A stretch of 64,000 nt of DNA. Source: Verticillium longisporum (taxonomy: Eukaryota; Ascomycota; Sordariomycetes; Glomerellales; Plectosphaerellaceae). Position numbers and translations under genes: made by a program. Location of the stretch: assembly GCA_019188255.1 (NCBI GenBank), contig JAETXT010000008.1, positions 3,844,001-3,908,000 on the forward strand, written 5' to 3'. Every line of letters starts with the position of its first letter. Within the stretch, counting starts at the first letter, position 1. Below the pieces are notes generated by a model. The model was not told the DNA's origin, searched no databases, and saw nothing but the letters and a program-made list of their open reading frames with translations. Of the stretch, positions 11,501 through 22,780 are shown piece by piece.

Positions 11501-14500
11501 ACATGACTTGATCGTCTTATCCATCGTTGGTGAGGATGACTATTTATGTGACAAGAATTTCAGCTTTTGATTGCGTGCTGTTGGGCGCGGAACCGGGATT
11601 GTGCTGGGTACTCGTCGATCAACGTGGCTGCGGGCTGTATCCCCAGAACGTCCATTATTGTCCGTCGGTAGATCTCGATGGTGATTTGCGACTGGAACGC
11701 CAGGGCACCCGGACATCACGAGGATTTCTGCCATCTCATTCCGGCGTCACCGAGACCCCTTGATTCTGAGACAGCCTCGCTGCTGTGTGCAAGCAGCCCA
11801 GACTCGCGTATAAGGTTGCCAGAATCAACACCATTGCACCTGCACCATGAGACTCGTCAGCGCGTTAGACACGGGCTTGTCGGAATAAGGGGTTCGGTCT
11901 TAATGCAGGGGCGTCTGGAGATTGATTCGTCGGCAAAGCAAAGCAGTGGTGGCAATGCTGAACCCTGTGATTTGAGTGACGTTGACGCCTGGCCCGTCAT
12001 CCAGCTTCATTGAGCTGGCATCAGGTCGGGGCGAAATGCTGCCCAAGGAGCGCTGTACACCAAATCCTGAGCGTACATGTAACTCATTTCTGTGCATCAC
12101 GGCCCTTTCTGGATGGAGACATCCGGCGTTAGAATTGGCATCGCTATGCCAGTCTTGGCGAGAAACCACGAAAAAGCAAACAACCAACCGTTCGCCAAAC
12201 AGACTGCATCCAGAGGCCTCGCTGGAAGACAAAAGAAACGTGAGAGCTCATCGGCGACGCCACAGCGCAGGGAAGTTGCTTGCAAATGCAAGCTAGGCCA
12301 CATGGCTTGATGACTTGTCAGCCAGTCAGAGAACCAGAAATGGGCTCAGATCTTTATGGGCTCAGATCTTTCTGAATACAATACCTCGTCCGTTCTGCCG
12401 CGCGATGATGGAGCGCCGATCCGAGAAAAATTGACAGGCAACAAACGCAGTTCATGAAGCATAATGCTTGACATTCGGATGTGAGGCGGGACGAAACTGG
12501 GTCGCACATTCTGTTTCGAGACACGGTCCGGAGAAGACGACTTCATCATCGTCGACAGCTCGAACGAGGTGATCACTGCAGCCGTGTCTTGATCGAATCT
12601 GTGTCGTGACTCGTCAAAAACGCGAACAACTGACGAGGCAATTTGGATTTCTCGTAAAGAGAGGGGGCACTGTATGCAAGATCAGTGAACTTGTCCATTT
12701 GTTAACATCATTGGCCACCCGAGCTTTTGGGCGGTCGCCGACCGCTGGACGCCGCTCGAAAAAAAGCCAGGGGTGGGGAAGGGTAAGGGGAGGGAGGAGG
12801 CATCAGGGGTGTTAGCAAAAGTTGCGACGTCATTCCTGGCTCTGTCAGATAGGTATCGTGGTGCGACTGAATAAATGTTGTATGTATGGATGTGGCTTCT
12901 GCTTGTTGCTTCTTTCGCACGGCGCATTGAGCTCATCTTCGGGGGAGAAATCGATGTTCGGGCCAATGCACCAAACCATGGTTTTGTTCCCCTGCGCAGC
13001 TGGATGATCTCTCACGGGATCCATTATAAGGCGCGCGCCATGACGAACCGCAGCTCCATCAACGTACCTTTCCAAGATGAACAGCGGGGGTTTCCAGTGG
13101 TCGCCGATGGACGTCCGGGCGGCAAGATACCGAGACCCGATCGACACGACAAAATGACGACGTATTGAGTTGCTTGAAGTTTCGAAACATCATGATGGCT
13201 CGCTTGAAGGTTCGAAAACACAGCAGCGCGAACCAGGGTGGACGATTTGTGTTGTTGACCAGCCCACCAAGGGCCCTTCCCGTGGCATTGTCGCACTTGT
13301 GACACTGTTGGAAAGTAGAGCGAGACAGGCTCATCTCGCTGTGGCATAACATTCCTCCCTGCGCAATCGAGATAGCATCCCGAGACAGGGCATCTGCTCA
13401 TGAATGGCAGGTGATTCGAGGGAGCGCTCAGGGTCCACGCAGTCCTCGCGTGGTGAAAAAGGAAAATGAGATTGACAATGCGGTCTTGGTTCAGCTGCTG
13501 CCCTCAAGCAGCGGAGGTGTAGGCACACCAACCCAAAGGCTGTTTCTGCTTCCTTGCTTCCTTGCGTCCCGTTGTCAGTCAAAGCCTTGCAGTTGGTGTG
13601 TCGATGCCATTTTGAGTCAATGACCAGGTGAATGCGGAGGCGGGCCGCGATGTTCTGCAGACAACATGTCGCCGCCGTCCTCATCTCTGTAAACGAAAAG
13701 CGCTGCCAGGGTTGGCGACGGATCGACCGGGCATTGAATTGGCCAATGCAAGCGACACCCCCAGCAGGTCCAATGGACGCGTCGACGGTGGAGATGGTGA
13801 CGGTACCTGCATGAAAACAGAGAAGTCGGGATCCTGCAAACCTGGCTCGGCCCCGGGCCCCGGCAATCCTCGTAGGCATTGAGCGATGGGCGATGGGGTG
13901 CTGCCGCTGGTGCTGATGATGAGCCTCGTAGATGGGTGGAGGATGGCGACTGCATTAGGGCTTGGCAGGGCTCCAAGTCCTGTATTGGTAGCGCTGCGTA
14001 GGTACCTACACATGAGCCGACCCGCCCCTCGAGGAGTACCCAGGCAGTAACGGACGGTGCGCCGAGGTCCCCATCCTTCAGGTACACTTCTCCCTTGTGG
14101 CAGCCCGAATGGTGGTGAGCGTAGGTACCTACTCTACCTTAGTCCTAAACAGGGCAGATACAGTAGTGCAAGAGGGGGTGCGTGCCCTGGCCATGAATGA
14201 CCCTTCAACGATGACTGCCTGATGTCACTTTTTACCCATCGGATGCAAGGGCTGCAGACCTGAAAGGACCCATTCGGGTCGGTACCTGTTTGTCCTGCTC
14301 TGAAGGCCAGCTGTCCGCTTCCGTCAAGGTACCAAGACACCTACCTAGGTACCTTACCTTACCTGCCCGGGTACAAGTAGATAGATAGATAGATGCCTGG
14401 GTAGCCACAAGGTAAACCTGGATATCTATAAACCTGAGAAGATACCTAAGAGGTGGTGATGTGCAGGTGCTTGGATGCCTCAACATACAGGGTGCCGTGC

Positions 14501-14559
14501 TGCATCCGCCTGGTCATCACTGAATTATGCTAATTGTCATGCGATTTCCCATGTCTCGT
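8554..14559. other. Gene-poor intergenic region
   Basis: About 6 kb without a convincing gene. Open frames of 100-180 codons occur on both strands but have no recognisable domain and overlap one another in several frames. Notable content: a C-rich tract at about 10425-10440 (runs of 6, 6 and 5 C, possible G-quadruplex on the minus strand), repeated TAGGTACCTA palindromes at 13999 and 14122, and TACCTAGGTA at 14342. Confidence 0.55.
14375..14393. repeat. TAGA tetranucleotide microsatellite
   Basis: Four to five tandem taga units in intergenic DNA just upstream of the csx1-like promoter region. Confidence 0.7.
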
Positions 14560-17500
14560 CTGGTCGAAGAGGGGTTGGTTCTTCTTTTTTTTCTTCTTCG
14601 TCGCCTTGGCGAGAACGCGTGCCTGTGCCCCCATGGCCAGTACACGTAGCTACTCGGTCGGGTCACTCCAGTGGAGCAGGCAGGTTTGGAGCGGGCACAT
14701 CGCTGGCTGACGTTCCCTGGCTGGCCGAATAGCGTAACCCTTATCGACACACCCCCTCCAGGTTGTCGCTTCAGGTCCTACTTCCACTGCTTGCGTCCGA
14801 GCTTCCCCCAACGTAGACCAGGCCAGGCAGGGCAAAGACAAGGCAAAGAGCCAGACCAGTCGCAGCGTCCCATTCAGACAAAGTCTCTCGCTCACCCTTC
14901 TGCCTTTCCACCATCTCCACCATCCCCAATCCACACTTCGTTCTCGTCACCCATCGCCTGTCGCCGTCTGAGTTCTTCTTTCCTCCCCTCCCACCCCCTC
15001 CCACCACTCCGACTCAACCTTCTTCTTTTCCCTCTTTCAGTCTTTTTCCGAAGGCCTTCTGGGTTTCTGCACATCTTGCTGTCATTGTCCCCCTTGTCGG
15101 TAGCCTGTCGCGTTCACGTCGTTCAGAGCATTCAACCTATTCGCTGTCTGCCCCCCCAACGTCTACCGTCCTCTTGATCAGGTTTGCTCGTGAGAAAAAA
15201 AACTCTCCTTGCTTGCAGCTTGTCTACTTTGCATTCGGTCCGCTCCCTCTACGACCTCGACGCCAATTCGATCAACGCGAAGCCGATTTTCTCGCCTTTC
15301 CCGACGACAATTCCATACAACAGCGAACTGTAACGAAGGTTCTTCTCTACGCAGCGACCCTCTCGACGTCATCCGTGTTCGTCGTTCCTCCTGCCCGCCT
15401 ACGCGCGTAACCGAAGTCAATCACCCTTAATCCCCCCACATCTGCCTTCGCAGACCTCCATACAACCATTTCCCCTACGAGTACTACGACATCATCTCAT
15501 CGGCATCCTTGAGTCTAGAACGTGTTTTTGTTGGCGCCTAAAAGTGAGTTGATTGTGTTGCGCATCTCCTTTGTTTGTCCCGGCTTGTCTGGCGAGAGTT
15601 CCCCATGGTCGCCGTCGCCGATTTGCCCCCCGATGTCCTCCGATACCAGCTGTCGGCTCTCCCGGGTTGTCCATCGAAACCTCAGCGCAATGGCAACCAC
15701 CTGGATCGCACTTGGCGGCTGCCTCGCTCTGCAGTCGACAGCCTGTCTTGTCAGCGTTGCCACTGTCAACTCCGGGTATCGAACTTTTTGGGGATCCCCT
15801 CCTCAACGAAACCCCTCCATGCATGCATCTTGGATCCTGGATCTTCGATCACTCCGTCAGTGTCGATCGATCGCGTTCCGACTGCCGACTGCCGGACTCC
15901 ACGACCCTTCCGCCACCGAGACGCACCCTAGTGCTTGCTGCACGACGGCCATCGCGAATGAGGCGCAAAAGCCAGCGCACTGCACACTCTCCTGCATACC
16001 GGAGGAAAACGCTTGAACCTCTGTGATGACGTCTCGCCGATCTCACTGAATGCTGTCCCCAGTATTCCCACTGGACAAAACGCAGACTATCACCAACGTC
16101 GCCTCGGCTAAAGGCCTTCCCTAGGCATCGACTGGCAACATGCTCGTAACGATCCAACAAGTTTGCATTGCATCTGTGCTATTCTTCGAACCCAACACGA
16201 CAAAGATTCTCGCGTCGGGATACAGCATAGCGCGCCGACACTGCTGCTTGCGCAAACTGGATACAACCTCCCCTAGGATTCACAGCATCGACTGGCAAGA
16301 ATGAGGCCTATCACGAATAGAACACCGAAAATGCCGATATGTTGGAGAGCATCTTGACACGTCTCGACACGGAGAGCAAGCCTGCGGAGGCATTAGAGTG
16401 ATTTGCAAACTTTTCGCAACATGCCCTCGGAGCCCAGCGACACAGCTTTGACACCTGGATGGACAAGCGACTGGGATAAATGACTGTTGGGGCGGGACGC
16501 TGGATAGCTCATGATGTTGTTGTGTTGCTACAGTTGCTAACAATTGAAACAGGTCACGACATCTTGCAGCCTCGAATATTCGACAATTCGCTGACGGTCA
16601 TCTTGACAAACGCCGTTTCCCCCGGTTTTCGGCGTATTCCTGAGGTCTCAAAAGTCGATTTGGAGCATCTTCTTGGAGTTGTTCGACGGCGGCTTTTCGC
16701 ATTTTACTGAACGAACCTATCGGAGCGTATCCACTTCCACTTTACCAGGGCGTGCCGGCGTTAAGACATTTGTGTTTGCTACTTACGGTTCACGGAGTAC
16801 GTGGTCAGGATACAGGTCGTTGTGTTCGATTCTTTCATCCGACTGCCCTTCGTGGTTTGACAAATCAGTTTTCTGTTTTGCGAAACGGTGTAACGGTACG
16901 TTTCTCGCAGTTTGATGAATTCAGTTCGAAACGAGTTCGGCTCGAAAAATAATCAGGAGACCCAACCCGATGACCCTGAGGCCGTGGTGTGGTTCGTTTG
17001 GTCACAAATAGACCACGACTCGTCACAATTCTGCCAGCTCAATATGGACCAGAAGCACAAACTAACGAATATTGTCAAAAGATTACGATACAAGAGTTCC
17101 GACTTAACGTCACATTGAGATCAAGGCTTCTGACTTGTAAGTGGCTCCTGCAGCCGAAATCGCATGTGTGATGCATTTGCACAGGATGCTTACGCAGATA
17201 ACAGAGTTCTGATCTTGCTTTCTTCGTCCAGTCGATACCCATCTGCTGTTCGTCCAGTGTAAGCACACCCGTCTTGTCTCGTTTTATTTTAGCCCTCGTA
17301 TCCTCTGTCCACACGCTTGATACACCCAGTGTGCACATGGGTCCTCTTCATGAGCCCCTCATTCCCAAGTGGCTGTCATGGTCAGGTTCTTAAGTGCAAG
17401 GAACTGCAATCCACTCCACGCCCACACTACAACCATTCAAGGCCTCTCCTCGCCTGTCATACTCAGGCCAACCACAGGGGGCGGACAGGACTTCGAGATC

Positions 17501-17971
17501 AAACTTTCCCACAATGTTTCCGGTATAACCCTTGTCGGGCGCCTTTGTCAGGTTCCGCTGCAAAGAAATCACTATGGCGATGCATCTTTCCACATGGCAA
17601 AACGTCGATACACCGAGAATCTCGTGCAGGCAGCAGTCCATTTCAGTGAATGAGGCAAGAGCACGATACTCACAGAGAGAAGGACCAAGCGCTTGCCCGA
17701 GCAACTTCTTCCTTCTTGCCGCTTATCCTGTTATCTTCTATCTCGTTACTTCTTTATGTCTCGCCATTACCTCCTCTCCATCAAACAAGCGGGAGTCCAA
17801 GCTGACAACGTCAACCAATAGCTCCTCTACCCACAAATTCCGACTTCTTTCCGAAGTTTACCCACAATAGCCTTCAACCCTTAACCCTCCACACAACAAA
17901 TTCCGAAGTTCTCCCGAGCTTCACTCGCATATCACACCCTTTTACAACCACACTGCAACCAGGCGGAAACA
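14560..17971 (+). promoter_or_regulatory. CT-rich promoter and probable long 5' leader of the csx1-like gene
   Basis: From about 14880 to 15480 the plus strand is strongly pyrimidine-rich, as is usual around fungal transcription starts, and a second CT-rich patch precedes the ATG (about 17700-17960). A good donor (aaa/gtgagt) at 15544 and a good acceptor (gctaac...gaaacag) ending at 16552 could delimit a 1-kb intron inside the untranslated leader. The short open frames here show no family signature, so they are taken as leader rather than coding. Inference only; transcript data are needed to set the start. Confidence 0.4.
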
Positions 17972-19695
17972 ATGGACGGAATGCAGCCCTACAACAACGG
18001 CACTCCGGGTGCCAACGGCGCGAACGGAGATGGCTATGGAACTCCCGTTGCTGCCGGCATGGGTTATCCGCCCAACGCCAACGAGCTCACTGGCCCTGGC
18101 AACTCCCCTGATGGCAACAAGACAACCCTTTGGTAAGTCAAGGCTTGCATGCCTTGTATGTTTTAGCATTGCTGACCTCTTTCCTTCTTCAGGATGGGAG
18201 AACTCGAGCCTTGGATGGACGAGAACTTCATCAAGGGTGTCTTTGCCACTGCCACCGGTGAGCAGGTCAATGTGAAGGTCATCCGTGACAAGAGCTCCGG
18301 GTATGTTCCCTCTTCCAAATTTCCCCTTACGACATGGGACGGATCAGCCTCCTGCGAGATCGGACATTAGCGGTCGAGGTTCTGCAGGCTCGCTCTATTT
18401 TGTGCAGGTCCGACTGACTCGTCTTAGCAATGCTGGATACTGCTTCGTTGAGTTCAACTCGACTGATGCTGCCTCCAAGGCTCTTGCCCTCAACGGCACT
18501 CCGGTCCCTAACTCGGCCCGTATGTTCAAGCTCAACTGGGCCTCTGGCGGCGGTATCAACGATCGCCGGTAAGCACGATAACACTCAATCCACTGCTTCT
18601 ACTAAGCTGACTTTTGCCTTCAGTGATGACCGCGGTCCTGAGTTCTCCATCTTCGTTGGCGATCTTGGCCCTGAGGTGAACGAATTCGTCCTCGTCTCGC
18701 TGTTCCAGGCTCGCTTCCCCTCCTGCAAGTCTGCTAAGATCATGACCGATGCTGTGACCGGTCAGAGCCGTGGTTACGGCTTTGTTCGCTTCACGGACGA
18801 GCAGGACCAGCAGCGTGCTCTGGTCGAGATGCAGGGCGTTTACTGCGGTAACCGACCCATGCGCATCTCCACCGCGACGCCCAAGAACCGGTTGGTCGCC
18901 TCCAAGAAATCTTTCTTTCGGTCCTATGCTGACATGTGACAGTAACCACGGTCCCTACGGCGCTCAGCAGGGCCACCAGATGCCTCCTGCCATGCACCCT
19001 CACCAGCCCCAGGCTTTCTACGGTGTCCCCCCCGGTCCCCAATTCAACCAGGGCTATGGCGCTGCTCCCCAGTTCCAGCAGCAGCAGATGAACCAGTTCA
19101 CCGACCCCAACAACACTACGGTTTTTGTTGGTGGCCTGTCTGGCTACGTTACCGAGGATGAGCTTCGCAGTTTCTTCCAGGGCTTCGGCGAGATCACCTA
19201 CGTCAAGATTCCTCCTGGCAAGGGCTGCGGCTTTGTGCAATTTGTTCACCGCCACGCCGCTGAGATGGCCATCAACCAGATGCAAGGATACCCCATCGGT
19301 AACTCTCGCGTCCGTCTCAGCTGGGGCCGCTCGCAGAACAACTCGGGCGTTGGTACGCCTTACCGCCCTGCTCCTCCCCCTCCCCACTACTTCGGTCCTC
19401 CGGGCCCCGGTGGCCCTGGCTATGGCCCTCCCTTCGGCGGTCCTCCTGGCCCTCAGGGTCCTCCTGGCCCTCCTCAGGGCCCTCCTGGCGGCGGTCCTCC
19501 TCAGCAGGTTTGTCTACCCTAATCACTCTCGGGCTGTATCGATCTGACCTTGGTGCGCACAGTAAACGTGACCGGCATTTTCCCCCGACTTTGCACGCTT
19601 TCTTCGCCTCTTGCGCTTTCGCTTTCTCACCTCTGACATCCGTCATGGTCTAGCCTGTTGGCGTCTCGGCGAAGCGGAGTTTGGGATCTGGTTAA
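17972..19695 (+). CDS. csx1: Three-RRM RNA-binding protein (Csx1/Nam8/TIA-1 type)
   Basis: Exons 17972-18132, 18193-18300, 18428-18568, 18624-18890, 18943-19507 and probably 19654-19695, about 427 residues. If the last intron is kept, translation ends at 19522 after VCLP (418 residues). RRM1 at about 51-130 (TTLWMGELEPWMDE, RNP1 NAGYCFVEF), RRM2 at about 141-222 (IFVGDLGPEV, RNP1 SRGYGFVRF), RRM3 at about 270-345 (TVFVGGLSG, RNP1 KGCGFVQF), then a Pro/Gly/Gln-rich tail. The fission yeast homologue stabilises stress mRNAs and budding yeast Nam8 acts in U1 snRNP splicing; which role applies here is not visible. Intron 4 has an unusual GTTGGT donor but is required, since reading through reaches TGA at 18936-18938. 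Convergent with the exo-polygalacturonase. Confidence 0.92.
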
Positions 19696-20765
19696 GGCAT
19701 TTGACCACAGCAGTTCATCCTCGATTTCCTTTGTCTTCACGCGTATGACGATTACGAAGCTTCGCGGCACTCGACAGTTCTTTCTACGCTCACTCGACGC
19801 ACTGAAGGCTTGGTTTGCAATGCCCGTCCTTGCATACCACTTTACTCTGCCCTGCTCTGCGCTGATTTTGGCTTGGTTTACTCGGCTGCTTATGCTTAGT
19901 CTAGTCACACGATCAAATCTCAGTTTCTGCTTTTCCAGTGTTGTTTGCTCTTGCTTGGCGTCGTTTTCTTTCCACACCCCTGGGGTTCCATGCGTTACTT
20001 GTGTCTTGCTCTTCTGGATTTGGAACTGCATGCCTTGCTGGAACGGAAAAGCGCCTGTATTTTGTGACATCTACCTGAATGTCTGTGTGCTCATCTTGTG
20101 TATCTGCGTACAACTGACTGAACTGGGGCGTTTTCCGGATGATTCTGGTCTCAGCTGGTTTGCGATGGTGCGAATACCTGGGTCCGGCGAATTGACTTAT
20201 TCGAGACAATGCTCATGGGGCGTACCAAGGCGGATAAAGAATTGCAGAATTAGGACGAGGCTGTCAATATTATCTCTTGTGTTTGTAAGGCCGCTGCCCT
20301 CGACTCTCATCTCATGACAATCTCTCCACTTGATCATACGTCATTGCTGCGTGCGAGCAGCGAAACGGCCCATCCGTTTAAAAAAGCACAGCACTGGAGG
20401 AAATTAACTTCAAAACTACCTTCACCCCCAGATGTCCCAAAATTGCCAACGCATGGCAAGAATTCAAGCTTGGGGCGCTCCCGGATCGTTTGCTCGTGCC
20501 TCGACCCAGCAAGCTATCCGATTTCAAGCTACGCACTGCAATATTACGACGCTGCTATGTATTGCTGTTGCCTGGAGAGGAGAGAGGCATATCGATGTCA
20601 GCGCCATGTTTCGATCATCGTTGACCAAAGCATCAAATGATTGCTACGAAATTTCTACTTCAGTCGGTCAAAGATATGTTCATGAAGTCCATCACAATCG
20701 TAATTCGTTCGTGCCAACCCGTTCAGCTAGATACTTGATTTTTCCAGCCCTCGAAACTCGCCTCT
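19696..20765. other. Intergenic between convergent csx1-like and exo-PG genes
   Basis: No supported gene. T-rich plus-strand sequence here is best read as the 3' untranslated region of the csx1-like gene. A 219-codon plus frame is open (19658-20317) but has no domain and a composition unlike the neighbouring genes. Confidence 0.55.
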
Positions 20766-22676
20766 TTAATCGTCTCGATCCGGGTAGTACGATAAAGGGT
20801 GGTAGGCGTCAAACTTGTCCTCAATCTTGGCGCCCTCCCACGGGCTCGTGTCAATCTCGGCAATGGGGGTCGAGCACTTGGCCGCCAGCGCGGCCTGGGC
20901 CTCGGGGCTGTTGTAGGGCACGCAGGGGAGGCCGAGGTTGTCGTCGATGCCGTCGCAGATGATGACGGGCTCGCCGCCGCACGGCGACTTGACGTTGAAG
21001 TCCTTGATCACAATATTGTCGCAGACGGCCGAGTCGGCCGTCGAGCAGGAGAGGCGGGCCACGGCGTTGCCGTAGACGCCCGACGTGTAGCCGGTGAAGT
21101 TCTCGAAGCGAATGTTCGTAATGTCCATGCCCGAGGGGTACTTGTTGCACTCCTCGACGGACTTGTTGAAGTAGCACGAGTCGAGGATGATGCCGTAGTC
21201 CATGCGGGCGACCCAGAAGTTCCTGAGCCTCTTGTTAGAAACTGACTTGTCAAGAGTTGGGGGGTTGGAGTTTGGTCGTACTTGAAGGTGACGTTGTTGA
21301 CGTAGCCAGTGCCAATGTCGGCGCCGGCCCAGATCTTGATACGGGCGCCAGAGTACTGGTGAAAACGTAAGTATGTTTTTCATAGCCGTTGTGTTTAGTC
21401 ATGAATAGCAGGACTTACATCGCCGTTCATCATCCAGACGTTCTCAATGTGGACGTCGTGCACGTTGGATACCTCACCCTTGTACTGACCGAGAGATCCC
21501 ATCGACTAGACATCGTCAGCTCGACTGGTCTGGCTGTGGATAATTTGCTCCAAGCTTACCTGGCCGTGAGTGCCGTTACAGTACATGGTGTTGACGTAGA
21601 GATCGGAACTGTTGGGCTTGGGAGAGAAGCAGTCGTCGTCAATGTTGACCCAAACACGCTCGATGGAGACACTAGACGTGTTCATCGTGTTCATGAAGTC
21701 GGTGTTCTTGGGGATAATGCTGCCATTGTTCGAGAGAGCTGTGGCAATGACGTCGGTGTACCTGACGTTCTTGGCTAAAGAAACGCGTTAGTGAGACAGA
21801 CCTTGGCAAGCTTAATCGAGAGGATCAACGTACAGCTGACGATGAAGTTATTCCAGCATGGAGAGTCCTTCAGATGGATGCCTGAGACGTCCAGGTTGGT
21901 GGTGTTCTCAGCATAGAACAGGATGGGTCGATAGTACTTGTTGCCGGGATTCTACTAGAGTAAGTATTGTGAAGAATAGGACGTTGTTGTCATCTAGACA
22001 GCTGGACTTACCAGAATGCTGAAAAGTGTTAGCTGTCTATCTAGAACGAGAGGAATTGGCTTGCTTACGATCCCGTGCCGGCCTCAAACTCGTTCCACCA
22101 ACGTTGGCCCTGACCCTCGATGACACCCTCACCGTAGATCTTGATATCGTGGCCGCCCCATTTCCCTTTTCATGCTGTCAGCACTGAGTAAGAAGGCCTT
22201 CGGGAAAGACGTATACTAACAGAACATGATGGAGCGCTGGAAGGGGTGGTACCATGCGTTCTCCTGCCAGTATTCGACGTCGTTTGTGAACTGCATGCCA
22301 TCAGCAACCGCCAAACTCGAATGTCTATGTCAATCAAACAGACCTTGATCTCGCCGTCCAAGCGAACGTGAATGTCACTTAGGCCCGTCAGATCCAGAAC
22401 CTTGCCAATGACAAAGGTCTCTCCTTCGGGCAGGTAGAGGGTGCCGCCGTTGTTGGCCTCTTCGACACCCTTCTTGAATTCGGCTGACACGTCATCTTCG
22501 TCATCCTCGGAGGCTCGAATCCTGACGATCTTGCGGCAACCGGGTTTGGGATTCTTGTAGGGGTGCTTGTCGCGGAACTCTAGCACATTTCTCGGGACAC
22601 CTGGCGGTAGAGAGACGGCCTCGACGGCAGCCGTGGCCGCGACGGCGACGAAAGATAGGACCTGTGAGAAGCGCAT
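20766..22676 (-). CDS. Secreted exo-polygalacturonase, GH28
   Basis: Nine exons: 22344-22676, 22221-22290, 22069-22165, 22012-22018, 21834-21951, 21560-21774, 21419-21505, 21282-21355, 20766-21228; the total is divisible by three and gives 487 residues. The last acceptor (aag/ag, 21229) is the least certain junction. N-terminal signal peptide (MRFSQVLSFVAVAATAAVEA). GH28 parallel beta-helix signatures appear in order: NTD in PKNTDFMN, the DDC pair in NIDDDCFSP, the catalytic-site His in NGTHGQSMGSLG, and RIK in GARIKIW. Family enzymes with this spacing and a WGGHDIKIYGEG start release galacturonic acid from the ends of pectin chains outside the cell. Exon 4 is only 7 nt. A TATA-like box lies about 100 bp upstream. 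Convergent with the csx1-like gene. Confidence 0.93.
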
Positions 22677-22772
22677 GGCAGCAGAGTGTGTGATCGGGCG
22701 AGGGTCTTCTGTCTCAGGACTGCGATGACACCTTACCACCGAGCTGCATGGTGTGGGCGAGGAGCTTGAGCA

Positions 22773-22780
22773 TTTTTATA
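22773..22780 (-). promoter_or_regulatory. TATA-like box of the exo-polygalacturonase gene
   Basis: TATAAAAA on the minus strand about 97 bp upstream of the ATG at 22676. Position and sequence are typical of a strongly regulated fungal promoter. Confidence 0.5.

Noticed and set aside
13331..13879. 182-codon minus-strand frame
   Set aside because: No family, overlaps other equally long frames, codon use unlike neighbouring genes.
14671..15177. 168-codon plus frame rich in Pro/Ser/Leu
   Set aside because: Its composition follows from the CT-rich tract, typical of promoter/leader DNA.
15522..16016. 164-codon plus frame
   Set aside because: Crosses a strong donor site at 15544, no domain; better explained as leader or intron.
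19658..20317. 219-codon plus frame with hydrophobic stretches
   Set aside because: T-rich sequence 3' of the csx1-like gene mimics membrane helices; no homologous pattern.
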